From: Acephala macrosclerotiorum
Taxonomy: Eukaryota; Ascomycota; Leotiomycetes; Helotiales; Mollisiaceae
DNA: 64,000 nt
Reading direction: 5' to 3'
Assembly: GCA_014904845.1 (NCBI GenBank)
Contig: MU119313.1
Location: 62,001-126,000, forward strand
A program made the translations under genes and the position numbers. Below, in pieces: positions 34,894-44,940 of this stretch (the stretch's first letter is position 1; each line of letters opens with the position of its first letter). Under the pieces are notes generated by a model, which worked only from the letters and a program-made list of their open reading frames with translations, had not been told where the DNA came from and did no database searches.

Positions 34894-36288
34894 CTAGTCG
34901 TGGAGCTCTTCCTTCATCTTCGTAAGGCCGCGGCGGAAGGCATTGAGCCTATGATGGATATTGTTGATGAAGTTGTCGAAACGGTCTTCGAATGGTGCGG
35001 GTGTGAGCTCTTCCATGTCCTCAGACTCGTCGGCCCAATCAAAGATGTCGGGAAGAAGAGTCGTAGCGGTAGAATCTTCGTAGGTTTGCTCATCTTGGTC
35101 GTCGATTTGTTCATCGTCGGTTGTTTCGTCATCGTTGGCATCATCTTCCGAATGAATTTGTTCTTCCTCGGAATCGCTGCGAGAGGTGGTGTCGGAGGAA
35201 AAAACAGGGAGAGGAAATGAGTATAGGTGGTGGTGTTCGTCGTCCTCATCCTCTTCATCGCTGTCCGCCTCCGAATCATAGTCGATTGGCCAATATTTGC
35301 TGACGTGTGAGGTTTCAATGACAGCCTTTTCCAAGTCCTTCAGCTCACCCAAGCTTCTGCCATCCTCCTTCATCATCCCCTCCAAGATGTTGGTGATGTT
35401 GACTTTCTTGGTATCGTCAAACATGCCCTTCAATTCATCTTGCTGCTGTTCCAAAGCTTTCGTTGTGTCGGTTACGCTGATGACCCACTGGTCATTGTTT
35501 GCGCGCATTTGTGCTGCTTCGGACTTCCAGGCCTTGACTTGCGCCATGGCTTTATCGTAGTCGGCGTCGAGGATGGTATGTTGTTCGGATTTTCGCTTGG
35601 TTTCAGTTTCTTTTCTGTCGCTGTTCAGGCGGAGAGTTCGATAGGTATTTGCGCGTGAACGAATCCAAGCTTCCGATGAGTTTCCCAAGGCTGGTGAAAA
35701 ATAGGAAGAATTTTTCTGATTGAAAAGTTTGGGGTTTCGTAAAATTTTCAAATGTGCGATTGGGGACTGTATTTTCGGCTCGAAGACAGTAGTAGCAGTA
35801 GTGTTCTCGATTGCGTCGTTTGCATTGTTTGCATCGGTGGTTGCGAGGCTCGCGGAGGCCGCCATTTTCGGATGTGAGTCACGTGCAGTTACTATTGTCG
35901 AAAAGGGGTTTCCCATAAGGCTGCGGAAAGGGTTAGGGTAGGGCTTGACAATAGCAACTTGCGCCAAGGGTGACTCACTTTTTTCTGAAACTTCTGCAAT
36001 GTCCCCCACAGACTGGGACTTTGACATAGGCGTGTCGAGATGAGATTTCTTATCGTTGTGATGGTTCAGGCTGATGCTTCGGTCCTTGGTGGTCGATAGA
36101 ATGTCGGCGATCATAGATTGATCTTGTTGAAGTGATTCGAGAACTTGAAGTGTCGAAGGTTGTTCGCTTTGTCGAAGTGTCGTATGTCTTGAGCGAATGT
36201 CGGTGCACAATCTTCCAGAGTTGCACAGTTTGGTCGAATAAAGTTTTGTTTTGTCGAAGAGTCGTCGAAATTTGTATCTCAGATACAT
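34894..36288 (-). CDS. Hypothetical acidic coiled-coil protein, start uncertain
   Basis: A long minus-strand frame, open from about 36342 to the stop at 34894. The first ATG in frame is at 36288, giving 464 residues. A second frame starts with a good ATG at 36394 (MPKHNSARKQVTLAQPPFET) and may be the true N-terminus joined through an intron I could not place. The middle (KAMAQVKAWKSEAAQMRANN; TKALEQQQDELKGMFDDTKK) is helical and probably a coiled coil. It is followed by a very acidic stretch (DSEADSDEEDEDDEHHH) and a second acidic run. A possible internal intron (GTGAGT at about 35977 to CGCAG) would break the frame unless the upstream frame differs. No recognised family. A nuclear or chromatin-associated role would suit the acidic runs but is a guess. 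Confidence 0.5.
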   Translation of the reverse strand: MYLRYKFRRLFDKTKLYSTKLCNSGRLCTDIRSRHTTLRQSEQPSTLQVLESLQQDQSMIADILSTTKDRSISLNHHNDKKSHLDTPMSKSQSVGDIAEVSEKSESPLAQVAIVKPYPNPFRSLMGNPFSTIVTARDSHPKMAASASLATTDANNANDAIENTTATTVFEPKIQSPIAHLKILRNPKLFNQKNSSYFSPALGNSSEAWIRSRANTYRTLRLNSDRKETETKRKSEQHTILDADYDKAMAQVKAWKSEAAQMRANNDQWVISVTDTTKALEQQQDELKGMFDDTKKVNITNILEGMMKEDGRSLGELKDLEKAVIETSHVSKYWPIDYDSEADSDEEDEDDEHHHLYSFPLPVFSSDTTSRSDSEEEQIHSEDDANDDETTDDEQIDDQDEQTYEDSTATTLLPDIFDWADESEDMEELTPAPFEDRFDNFINNIHHRLNAFRRGLTKMKEELHD

Positions 36289-36876
36289 GAATTGGCGTGT
36301 AAAATTCGTTTCTCGTGAAATTGAAGTGAGAAATAGTCTCAAAAGGTGGTTGGGCGAGTGTAACTTGCTTCCGAGCGGAGTTGTGTTTTGGCATGAAGGA
36401 GGAAGAGAGAAGTGGAAGCCTGTTTGGGGTTTACAAAATGTACTATTCCGTTAGCTGAAGACTCGTTGGCATAGCTAGTAAGAGAATGGGATAATGGCTC
36501 CGAATACAATTTTTGTGGGTCGGCAGGTATTTGGGTTAGGATGGAGGGGAATTTTGGACGGGGTTTACCAAACCTGACCCAGCTGGCCCAGTGCCACAAG
36601 TAAACTTCACAATATCACAAGATCGAGGACGGGAGAAAGTTGGTCAAATCTCTTCCATTTTCTGCCAATTCGTGGGAATTTTGATTCGTTTTCAGAAGTC
36701 AATGTATCGCTTTTCTCGTGACAATCTTGTTGGGTCGCCATTTCTTAGGAAGGTCTAAATGCGGGAAGTAGCCGTCATGACAGATCTAATGGGACCGGAC
36801 TAGTATATGCGGCCAATGAAAGTTGTCTATGAACTCCGGAAATTTGATGCAAATTTCTAGGGTAGTCCATAGGCAA
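36289..36876. other. Spacer / 5' flank
   Basis: May include the first exon of the upstream hypothetical gene (candidate ATG at 36394 on the minus strand) and its promoter, then the 3' flank of RPB7. Nothing else is recognised. Confidence 0.4.
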
Positions 36877-37542
36877 TCAGTTGCCCTGCAAGCAGCTGCT
36901 CAAGGTTAGAACGTATACAAACACGTGACAAGACTCGACAAACCCAAGATAATCCTCCTTGATGCTGGCAATAGCGTACATGCCGCCGACCTCTGCTCTC
37001 GTACCGATCAACTTGACACGAACGTGGGTACCGACTTCGATGACGGAGTCCTCGTTGTTTGTAAATTGTGGCGGAGTAGCATTGGGGTCGAACTTGATGT
37101 CAGGAGGAATGAGCTGGAAATGTTAGCATTGCCTTTAACCACGAGAGGCGCTCCACTGACATGCGCAGAAACGAAGAGAGGAAGGGGTCCAGCATCGGCG
37201 AAGAAGCCGACCTGGTTGACTGAGGTGACAATGGCATCGACCTGTGATAGATGTGAGCCAAGGCCGAAATCAAATCCCAAGTCTAGGCCTTACGGTCTCG
37301 CCCTTGAATGGTCTCCAAACTACAGCACGATATCCAACCGTAAACTCGGCTAATCCGCTACCCGGTAGGATGCGGCCTTCAGAGATATTGAAGGTGTCCA
37401 TAATTGTGATAATAAAGTACCGACCCGTGCAAGTACCCTCTACATCCTTCAAGAGCTTGCCAGTGACCAACTCGTGCATGTTGCGGCCGAAGTATGAGGG
37501 GTGCAGAGTAACCTGCCGCTCGAGATTGTAGAGGAAGAACAT
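36877..37542 (-). CDS. RPB7: RNA polymerase II subunit RPB7
   Basis: Exons 37542-37294, 37241-37161, 37113-36944 and probably 36895-36877 give 172 residues, the normal length for this subunit. The start [20 protein letters not shown] is the hallmark N-terminus of Rpb7. The tip domain runs to [15 protein letters not shown], followed by the OB-fold domain ([57 protein letters not shown]). Rpb7 pairs with Rpb4 as the stalk of RNA polymerase II, binding nascent RNA in the nucleus. The last exon of 19 bp is the least certain. Without it the frame reads through into a longer, unusual tail. It is a housekeeping gene and shows no damage. Confidence 0.96.
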
Positions 37543-38909
37543 TGTGGAGGGGACAGCGAGCAGCGACTGTATGTGGAAATGTATGTTTGTGGATGGTTTG
37601 CAAGTTCGAGGAGCGAAAGATTCGTTCAAAGGAAATCGGAGGCAAAATAAGGCTTTGCGGACGTGATCGAAGGTGAGCTCCAAAGGATCACTCGAAAGTG
37701 ATCTGATCCACCACAACCTCAAACGCGTCGTTCCAGACCCATGAATATAGCCCTCCTGATCGCAAGACCTGCTCTGATCCTGTAGATATAATGCGCGCGA
37801 CCACTGACGAAGTCTGCGGTTGTCAGTTTAGAGCGCGCACGAGCTCCCGGGTAGCAAAGCAACCTACTCTGGTCAAATGAATGGCGGCACAAGGACTGAA
37901 CACTCCGGCACTTCTCTAGATATGCCACAGAGATCGCACAGAGGTAGTCGATGCTTCGTTGGGTCTGCGGACGAGGTAAATGGACCAGGTCGTCGCCGAT
38001 TCAAAGGGATGTTGTTCAGCGCGCCTTCGCCAAGAATTCGAGATATTTTATTGTTAGTGATGGAATCTTCGCCACGTATGCGTAGCCTGAGGTATTAACC
38101 GAGCTGGCTCGAGGTATTTTATTGTTAGCGATGGAAACTTCGGCTCGCTTGCCTAGTATAAGGTATGAGGCGAGCTCACCAGCATGGCTCCGCATGTGCT
38201 CTCGAATAAACGAGACAGAGCTGTTATTTGTCCTGCACAGAACTTTGGGAAGCTAAAGCTAAAACTAGCTTGAGGGGTATTCTGAACTAGATGGTGTGAG
38301 TACTGTCACAGGAAGAGGAGGAAGAGCCTACTTTCACCTACTGAGAGGCTCTACTTGCTCGAGACAGTCTCCTCCCTGTCACATTGTCCGTAAAGTTCAT
38401 AGTATTAAGAACACTTTGGAGCCTGGAGGACGCGGATGGCTAAGCAATGGCTGCTATTACATGGGCTTCGTCCCTACTTGAGAAAGGCCTGGCACCGCCC
38501 GCATAGAACCGAAGGGCAAATAGAGAAATACGTCTTCATTCATTTTGACGTGATTTTCCTCGCGAATTCTTGTTGGTGATGGAAATTTCGCCCTACCTGC
38601 GTAGCCAGTGGTATTAGGCACTTCGCAACGGCATACTGCCGAACCTAGGCAGGGAAGCACATGCACCTACCAGCTGTGATGCGGTGATGCAAATGGGTAA
38701 TGATACGATTTCTATCCCGCAACACCTTCGTCTTCTATTATCCCAGTATCTCACAGTTGTTGACACGACACCCCTTATACTTAACTCATTGTCACGCCAG
38801 GAATGATTCTGCGGAAGCACTGACTTTCTCCACCCTTTCGTCGCCTACGACTTCCACCCCTCCTAACCTTACGAGTTACACATCAAACCTCTTCACTCTG
38901 TACTCCAAA
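37543..38909. other. Divergent intergenic region with degenerate repeats
   Basis: 1.4 kb between RPB7 (minus) and the Mpo1-like gene (plus). It holds both promoters and a diverged repeat (separate entry). Short frames here have no domains. The right end (38820-38909) is pyrimidine-rich, a typical leader. Confidence 0.45.
38041..38180 (+). repeat. Degenerate tandem repeat, about 71-bp period
   Basis: Two adjacent units start at 38041 and 38112. Each contains AGRTATTTTATTGTTAGYGA, TGGAAWCTTCG, a CGT.TGC.TAG segment and GGTAT. A third, more distant copy at about 38567-38620 keeps TTGTTGGTGATGGAAATTTC, CCTGCGTAGCC and GGTATTAG. Differences are mostly substitutions. This could be an old minisatellite or fragments of a dispersed element. 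I know no family match. Confidence 0.6.
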
Positions 38910-39607
38910 ATGTCTCTCGATCTCGAAAAGCAGCTGACCTTCGTAAGACGATATTTATGCACGAATCTGGCACCCGCTGATGGCATATAGTATGGCGCAT
39001 ACCACCACAACACCGTCAATATCGGCATCCATATGTGCTGCGTCCCCCTGATTCTAGGTACCAGCTTACTCCTTGTACGCTCTACAAACCATCTCGCAGA
39101 GGCTGTGCTGATAACTCCCTCCAGGCGACGAACTCCCCAAACCTAATACCTCTGCCAGAATGGTTCACGATTCCCTATCTACCTCCCAACGCCGGAACGA
39201 TCGGCGCCGTCCTCTATGCTGGATTCTACATGCTCCTTGAGCCATTTGCGGGAACGTGTCTTCTCCCAGTAATCATCGGCTGGACCGCGTACGCAAATAA
39301 GCTTACTATCGAACACACATCCGCTGCCAACCAAGTCTCTATTGCGGTCTTCGTTGTCTCCTGGATCTTACAATTTGTTGGGCATGGAGTCTACGAAGGG
39401 CGAGCTCCAGCACTCCTCGATAATCTCCTCCAAGCCCTGGTCTTGGCTCCATTCTTTGTCTTCATGGAATTCTTGTTCAAGGTTTTTGGATACAGACCCG
39501 AGCTACAGAAGAGAATCAGTATTGCAGTGGAGAAGGAGATCAAGAAGTTCAAAGCCGAGAAGGCCGAGAAGTCAAATGGAGCTGTCAAGAATGGAAAGGC
39601 ACAATAG
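38910..39607 (+). CDS. Mpo1-like (DUF962) ER membrane dioxygenase
   Basis: Exons 38910-38942, 38991-39074 and 39125-39607, with 48- and 50-bp introns, give 199 residues. The DUF962 signature is clear: YGAYHHNTVNIGIHMCCVPL with its His/Asn residues, then four hydrophobic segments, and FVGHGVYEGRAPALLDNLLQ. The histidines of both motifs lie in the positions that bind Fe(II) in yeast Mpo1. That ER enzyme alpha-oxidises 2-hydroxy fatty acids during phytosphingosine breakdown. The C-terminus is Lys-rich (KKFKAEKAEKSNGAVKNGKA) and cytosolic. There is a possible functional echo with the 2-hydroxyacyl-CoA lyase at 26.3-28.2 kb, since both act on 2-hydroxy acyl chains. They are 10 kb apart with other genes between, so this may be coincidence. 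Confidence 0.92.
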
Positions 39608-40168
39608 GCAGCATCCTTCAACAATACGCGAAGTCGGGCTCCGGAAGGATGAAGTATGAGAGCGGGAGCGCGGAAGATTGTAGATTGGCAGATGAGACGT
39701 CCGACTTGAGGAGGAACACGTTTGGGGAAGACTTGGAATCGAAATCTCTATACGTTGAAAGAACGGCAGAATGCGACAGCTTTCGAGAAGATACACACAC
39801 AACAACCGTGATGATGAGCATGGAATGGTGTATATGGAGCTTTTATCCTCTTCAACGATCCTAAAACTCGATGGAGCACGCTTACATTGTTTTGCGACAA
39901 CTTTCGTTCAGCCGATGGTACTTTGTTCAAAGAGTTAGTCAGTCAAAGAATGGACCAACGAGTCACAGAGTCACAATGCAAGGCAGGACTATTGTAAAAG
40001 GAGTTTCTTTGTGGTGTATGTATGTGCATTTCATTCATTATGTCACTAATTCCCGAACGCCTTGCCTTCTCTAGGATCCAGCCCAGAGGACTTCTAAATG
40101 GGTCATAGGGGAATTACGAATGGAATTTACTCCTACCTTCCTCTGTCCAGATTCTGTTTTACAATTCC
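39608..40168. other. Convergent spacer
   Basis: 3' flanks of the Mpo1-like gene and the hypothetical gene at 40169. Short frames only. Confidence 0.45.
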
Positions 40169-41290
40169 TCAGTACCTGTATTGAGCTGGCATTTCAGGCA
40201 GTGGCTCCCATGAATTTCTGCTGAGGAGGCCACCAGCCAGGTCATCGACCTCCGCTCTGAAGATCGACATGTCGCTCCTCGAAGTCTTTCGATGGGTATT
40301 CATCAGAGAAACAGGAGACCACGGACCTCCTGGACTTGACAGCGGCGACACCTGGGTATCCTCTCTCCGTCTGCGGGAATTCGCATTCGAATTCGTGCCA
40401 GCCTCTTTCCTCGCCACCTTATGCGTCCGCAAAGGAGGAACAGGAAGTGGCTTCTCTGGCTGCGGCGGCAAACGACCGTGACCTGTCTGCTGCATCTGAT
40501 TCCAGCTTTCAAAGTTGATGCCAGGCTCGTAGTATAGGGGCTGAGCTTCAGCAGGAGCAGGAGCAAACAACCCAGGATTAGCACCAGAAGAATTCACATA
40601 CGCAGCCGCAAGACTAGGTTCCGGCATCACCGAATCCCTCTCCGACTTCCCCCATCCATATTCTCTAGCCGCTACAGTTCCAGCTGCTTTCGCAAATTCC
40701 ATGCTAGTAGCGTAATTCAGTCGCGGATTTCGCTGCTCGCGGGTGGGTTGTGGTGCTGGGCGTGGTCTTGCAGCAATAGTTTGTCTTGAAGAAGGACTTG
40801 GTCTGAAGCCGTTGGCTCTTTCGAGATCGTCAAACTCTTCGATGCCGCGAGCGCAGCATAAGCCTGAGTTGGCAGCACGACTCATTTGATCTGGTCGTCG
40901 TCTCTCCGCAGTACACATGGAGCATCGGAACGCCTCCTTTTTCTTTTCTCGTCGGCGCTCTTGCATTCGTTCGGATTCGCGCTTGTTGTGTACTTGTCTT
41001 GCTTTGGCTTCGAGTTTTTCTTGATGAGCTCTTGTTGTGCAGTCGATTCTTGATCGATGTGAGGACTCGCGTTCGAGACACTTTGGGCAGAGGGAGTAGA
41101 TGAAATTCTTACCTGGTTTCTGGGTGCAGTGTACCTTCTGCGAGCCGGACGAGCCGCAGAAGAAGGTGCGGAGGAAAGACTGCGGGCGTGGGTGAGGTTG
41201 TCCTTGGGCTAATTTTCGTAGAAAGAAAGAACATGGGGTGTGCTCTTCGGTTCGGTGGTAGCAGAGGTAGGAGGTTATTGCGATACACAT
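40169..41290 (-). CDS. Hypothetical basic protein with N-terminal cysteine pairs
   Basis: A single frame of 373 codons from ATG 41290. The first 110 residues contain several Cys and His residues (ITSYLCYHRTEEHTPCSFFL; FFCGSSGSQKVHC; YSLCPKCLERESSHRSRIDC), then CSMC and CCA after a strongly basic helix (KLEAKARQVHNKRESERMQE). This may form a small zinc-binding module, but it matches no finger I know. The remaining 230 residues are Pro/Arg/Ser-rich and probably disordered. There is no signal peptide or membrane helix. An intron near the 5' end cannot be excluded. The length and consistent composition suggest a real gene of unknown role. Confidence 0.6.
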   Translation of the reverse strand: MCIAITSYLCYHRTEEHTPCSFFLRKLAQGQPHPRPQSFLRTFFCGSSGSQKVHCTQKPGKNFIYSLCPKCLERESSHRSRIDCTTRAHQEKLEAKARQVHNKRESERMQERRREKKKEAFRCSMCTAERRRPDQMSRAANSGLCCARGIEEFDDLERANGFRPSPSSRQTIAARPRPAPQPTREQRNPRLNYATSMEFAKAAGTVAAREYGWGKSERDSVMPEPSLAAAYVNSSGANPGLFAPAPAEAQPLYYEPGINFESWNQMQQTGHGRLPPQPEKPLPVPPLRTHKVARKEAGTNSNANSRRRREDTQVSPLSSPGGPWSPVSLMNTHRKTSRSDMSIFRAEVDDLAGGLLSRNSWEPLPEMPAQYRY

Positions 41291-42311
41291 CTTGGAAAAT
41301 GTGTTGAGTGTTAAGGGGAATGAAAGACTTACTGTTGTAAGGATGGGGTGGTTCTGGTAAGTGTTGGAAGGTTCTTGGTGTTGGTGTTATGGTTGGCGAA
41401 AATGTGAAAATAAATAGGGCTTGAAATGAGGGATACAATGGGATTGTGAGGGAGGGATATATGGTTGTTTTGATTTAGTTGTTCTGTTTCCTAGTGCTAT
41501 TTATTTGTTGGTGCTCTTTGTGCTACTTCTGAGTTCTTTATCGGAAAAGCTTTCAATAGATGATTATCTATTTTTCTATGTTGTTGGCTTTCAAAGTCCT
41601 TTGTAGCATTTGCCCTGTTGAAAGAAGAGCTTCACAGTCGCTAACTAGAGGAGGGTCAGGTGTCTCAGGTAGCTAAGCTGGTAGACCACATGGATCATAG
41701 GGCTCACCATGTTATCTCGCCTGCCTTGCAGTGCCATTCAAGAGCCTATCTAAATTTTCCCAAAATTTCCCGGAGAATGATCAAGATTCGTTGCACATCT
41801 ACACCTGGCTGCCGCTGTCGGGGCTCCCAAAGACTCAGGCTTGCCCTCTTTCGGCCTAGTGGCGTGAAGGTGAGGACGTGAAGTATCCTTATGCAGCTCA
41901 GAGCACCAAATCTGTTCAGACAATGATAGTTTTTCGCTACACATCTACTCCGGTGCTACTCTGCCCGGAGGGCCACCAAACTTAGGTTAGCGGGAAGTTT
42001 TGGAGCACGTGAAAGAGCACTGTTTCTTGCAGAGCATGCTCTTGTTCTTTGTCTTTTACTCCTCAAGTCCCCAAAAGTTTCTAATTCTTCAAATACTAAG
42101 GAATGCTTTTTCAACACTGTCCCAGGCAAATATTGGGTGCTTATGGAGGCGAGTAAAATATAATGTCCAACTACAAAAAGCAAGGCTACCACACTTCGAG
42201 TTCCTATTACTATCCCGCGTTTTGCTTAAATTAGAGCCCGGCTTGGCTTGTTCGATTTTCATGTGAAGGCTGCGGCATTGGAAACGTCGACCTCTCGTCA
42301 AATTGAACAGT
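41291..42311. other. Gene-free interval
   Basis: 1 kb without convincing frames. The stretch 41470-41610 is T-rich and 42005-42130 AT-rich. It marks the shift from intact genes to a zone of relics. Confidence 0.4.
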
Positions 42312-43320
42312 ATGTCGGTCTTCAAGAAATTGTCATCTCGCGCCAGAGCCGTCTTCAGCCGGGGCATAATAGAGGTCTCCGAACCAGAGGTATCCAGTCT
42401 ATCTGGTTCTCGGATCGGAAAACTCCCTATAGAGCTGATTTTATGCCTCGTCGAAGCCATGCCTCCCGCAACTGCAGCCTCTTTTAGCTTGACCTGCCGA
42501 TCGATATTGCAGATAGTTGGTGGCCACTACCTCGGTAAGTCCCGCCTTCTCAGAGCAATAGTTCCTCTCCTGTGCTAAATTTACAGTCTCGGAATGCCCT
42601 TGACGGCCTAAAAGAAATATACTAACTCTGAGGTATTGGGGAAAGAGACCCTCCAGGCTGAAGATCAGTCAGACAAACTATACGGCTTCTTAATAGCTTT
42701 GGCGAAGGCTCCCAAATGCACGAATCAGGACCGAAATTGGAAGGTCAAGGATTACATCAGCCCAAGTTTCAACTTCTCGGAGTAATATCCCCCTTCGCTT
42801 TTTATTTTTTTATTTTTTATTTTTTTTTTAGGGTCTTGAATGCTTCAGCGCTTCTAGGACATTCTCCTCGGCTCTTTGGACTCATGAACCAGAATTACTG
42901 ACTCCGAAATTTTGGGAAACAGATGTGGATGACGACATCACAATCCAGCAACACGCAAGCAAAAAGCTCCTTTTGTCTCCCAAGTATTCAGCTCTGCGCC
43001 AATGCTGTTGCTATCATACCGAATACCAGATTGATACCAAGGACTTTGGTTCCAAAGGTCAAGCACTGGTTCTTACTTGGTGGCTAGATCCAGGTGAAGG
43101 AAAAGATCTGGACGATATATGGAAGAAACATGTATGGTCTGAGCATTTCGAAAACCTGTGCCACGGGCGAATGGCTACTCGATTTTTGCCGGGTTCTACC
43201 AAGTATTCTTTGAAGGAGGTGGAAATCGCTTTCTTAAACCACGAATCAAAACGTCCAAGCGTGGCTCGTACATTGTCGAAGGGAATAGCAAGGATGAAAA
43301 GATTTCTTGAAAGCGTGTAA
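42312..43320 (+). pseudogene. F-box-type protein relic, copy 1
   Basis: Starts at ATG 42312 (MSVFKKLSSRARAVFSRG) and carries an F-box-like segment GKLPIELILCLVEAMPP, then SFSLTCRSIL. A normal intron (42535-42586, GTAAGT...TTACAG) follows. The first codons after it run into TGA at 42601-42603, where CPW would fit the family (TGG to TGA). Further broken coding follows (ILTLRYWGKRPSRLKIS, then stops) and a T-rich run at 42800-42835. The last part is a clean frame to 43320: CYHTEYQIDTKDFGSKGQAL with VLTWWLDPGEGKDLDD, a segment common in fungal F-box proteins of this kind. An intact version would recruit substrates to an SCF ubiquitin ligase. This one cannot make a full product. Confidence 0.7.
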
Positions 43321-43694
43321 TCAGTCATCGATTTTTTCCTTGATTGATAGTGAGCCGAATATAGGCCATTTTACGCAGGATTTTAATTGAACAAAGAGAA
43401 TACTCCGATTGGAATGAGTGTCCGCCCCCGTATTTGAGATATCTCGGAGTACGAACAAAGTCCTACGAGAACAAGCAACAAGGAAGCTTGCTATCCGCGT
43501 CTTTCGCGAGCGCATATGAGGCTGAGGTCCCTGCATCTTTCGAACGTGATGTTTTGCGCTCTAGGTTCACGGCACACCTTTTCAAAAACAGCAGAGTATC
43601 GAGTTCAAGCCGACCAAACTTGGAAGACGTCACACGAATCTGTCCTCTCTCACTTCTGATCTCTTAATCTAGTCATCAGCAAACATCTTTCGCA

Positions 43695-44791
43695 ATGTCC
43701 TTCTTCGAGAGACTGTCAGCTCGTTTCAGATCCCGCCCTGTCCCCGTCAAAGGGCACAAAAACACCCATCTCAAACCTGGCAAAATCTCCTCTTAGCAAG
43801 CTGCCAACGGACGTCCTAGTCTGCTTTGTCGAATGCATGACCCCTTCGATGGCAATTTAATTCGCCTTGACCTGTCGGCCGCTATGGGATTCCCTCGGAA
43901 CCAATCTCGCCCCTGATTGTCTTTGGCAGCCTGAGCATGAGGTCATAATGTGGAAGCCTCATCGTGCCTTCTGCCCAAACCATTGGACTTTTTGCAAGCT
44001 CAGAAGTTACGAGAGGAGAGAGCTCGGTCGGCCAGAAAACTGATTGGCTGTGGTTATACTATAGATGCAAAGGTCTACACTTCTATTGCTGTCGCTATGG
44101 TGAGGACTGTCCTTCGGAGCCATATCCCCATGGAAGATTTGATTTCGGAAGACTTCGCGAACTCCAAATACTTCACCGTGCCGGATATATGTTTCACCGC
44201 TGATTGCTCACTGTCCGGAAGCGGCGCTTCCACCGTGCTGGGCGTATATACCACTGGGAAGCTACACCTAAGGTGCCACGTGATCCTTGACCTTACTTCT
44301 TAATCTTGTGTTATCAGGAATGGTATTTCTTCCTTGTCGGCAGGCCTGTCGACATTTCCACGGCATACAATTCTCCTCCATGTCTATCTTGGAACCATAA
44401 GACCCGAGGAGCGCTTTCGCAATTGGTTCAAAAGATGAACTGCCGTGCCAATCACTGGAACAATGAAACCTCTGCTAATGGATGTGAAATATACTCGAGG
44501 TCTGGTTCGTGTTGCTCATCTTGCCGCACGCAATTTCACTTCGATATGAAAGACTTGGGGGCCAACGGTATAGCGTTGATTTTGTCTTGCTGGGTGAATT
44601 TGAATGCATATGACTGCGAGGAAATAGGATGCGGAAGTAAGGGCGGGCCAGAGTGGTGGGGTGCTCTCCAGTGGAGAAAAAAAAAATGGCAAATTTTGGC
44701 ACGCAAGAACACCAAATCTAATATACTCGACACCGAATTTCTCGCACCAAATGACATGGTACGCCTGCTCACGCTCGAATCATTACCATAG
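43695..44791 (+). pseudogene. F-box-type protein relic, copy 2 (tandem paralogue)
   Basis: This parallels the copy 374 bp upstream. The N-terminus MSFFERLSARFRSRPVPVKG matches that copy's start in layout. A frameshift precedes SKLPTDVLVCFVECMTPSMA, the F-box-like segment, which is then cut by TAA where the paralogue has Ser (SxFALTCRPLW). The C-terminal part (44306-44791) holds CCSSCRTQFHFDMKDLGANG and IALILSCWVNLNAYDCE, homologous to the CYHTEYQIDTKDFGSKGQAL region of copy 1. The two copies are strongly diverged, so the duplication is old. No intact reading frame joins the pieces. Confidence 0.7.
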
Positions 44792-44940
44792 CAAGAGGAT
44801 GGACGCATGCTGTCATTACAGTAGCTGAACACGTTGAGGTCGAAATCGTCGTCTGTTTTGTGACATGAGGGCGCGCAACATCATCTGCTAGCAATAACTT
44901 TGGAATGCTTGTTTTCTGATAATTACTACAAACGCTTTGC

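Noticed and set aside
38041..38180. Coding origin of the 71-bp repeat
   Set aside because: The units contain stops in all frames and the period is not a multiple of three.
42785..42835. Poly-T/A tract as a polyadenylated retrotransposon (LINE) tail
   Set aside because: No target duplication or element body is seen. It sits inside the F-box relic and is probably simple-sequence expansion.
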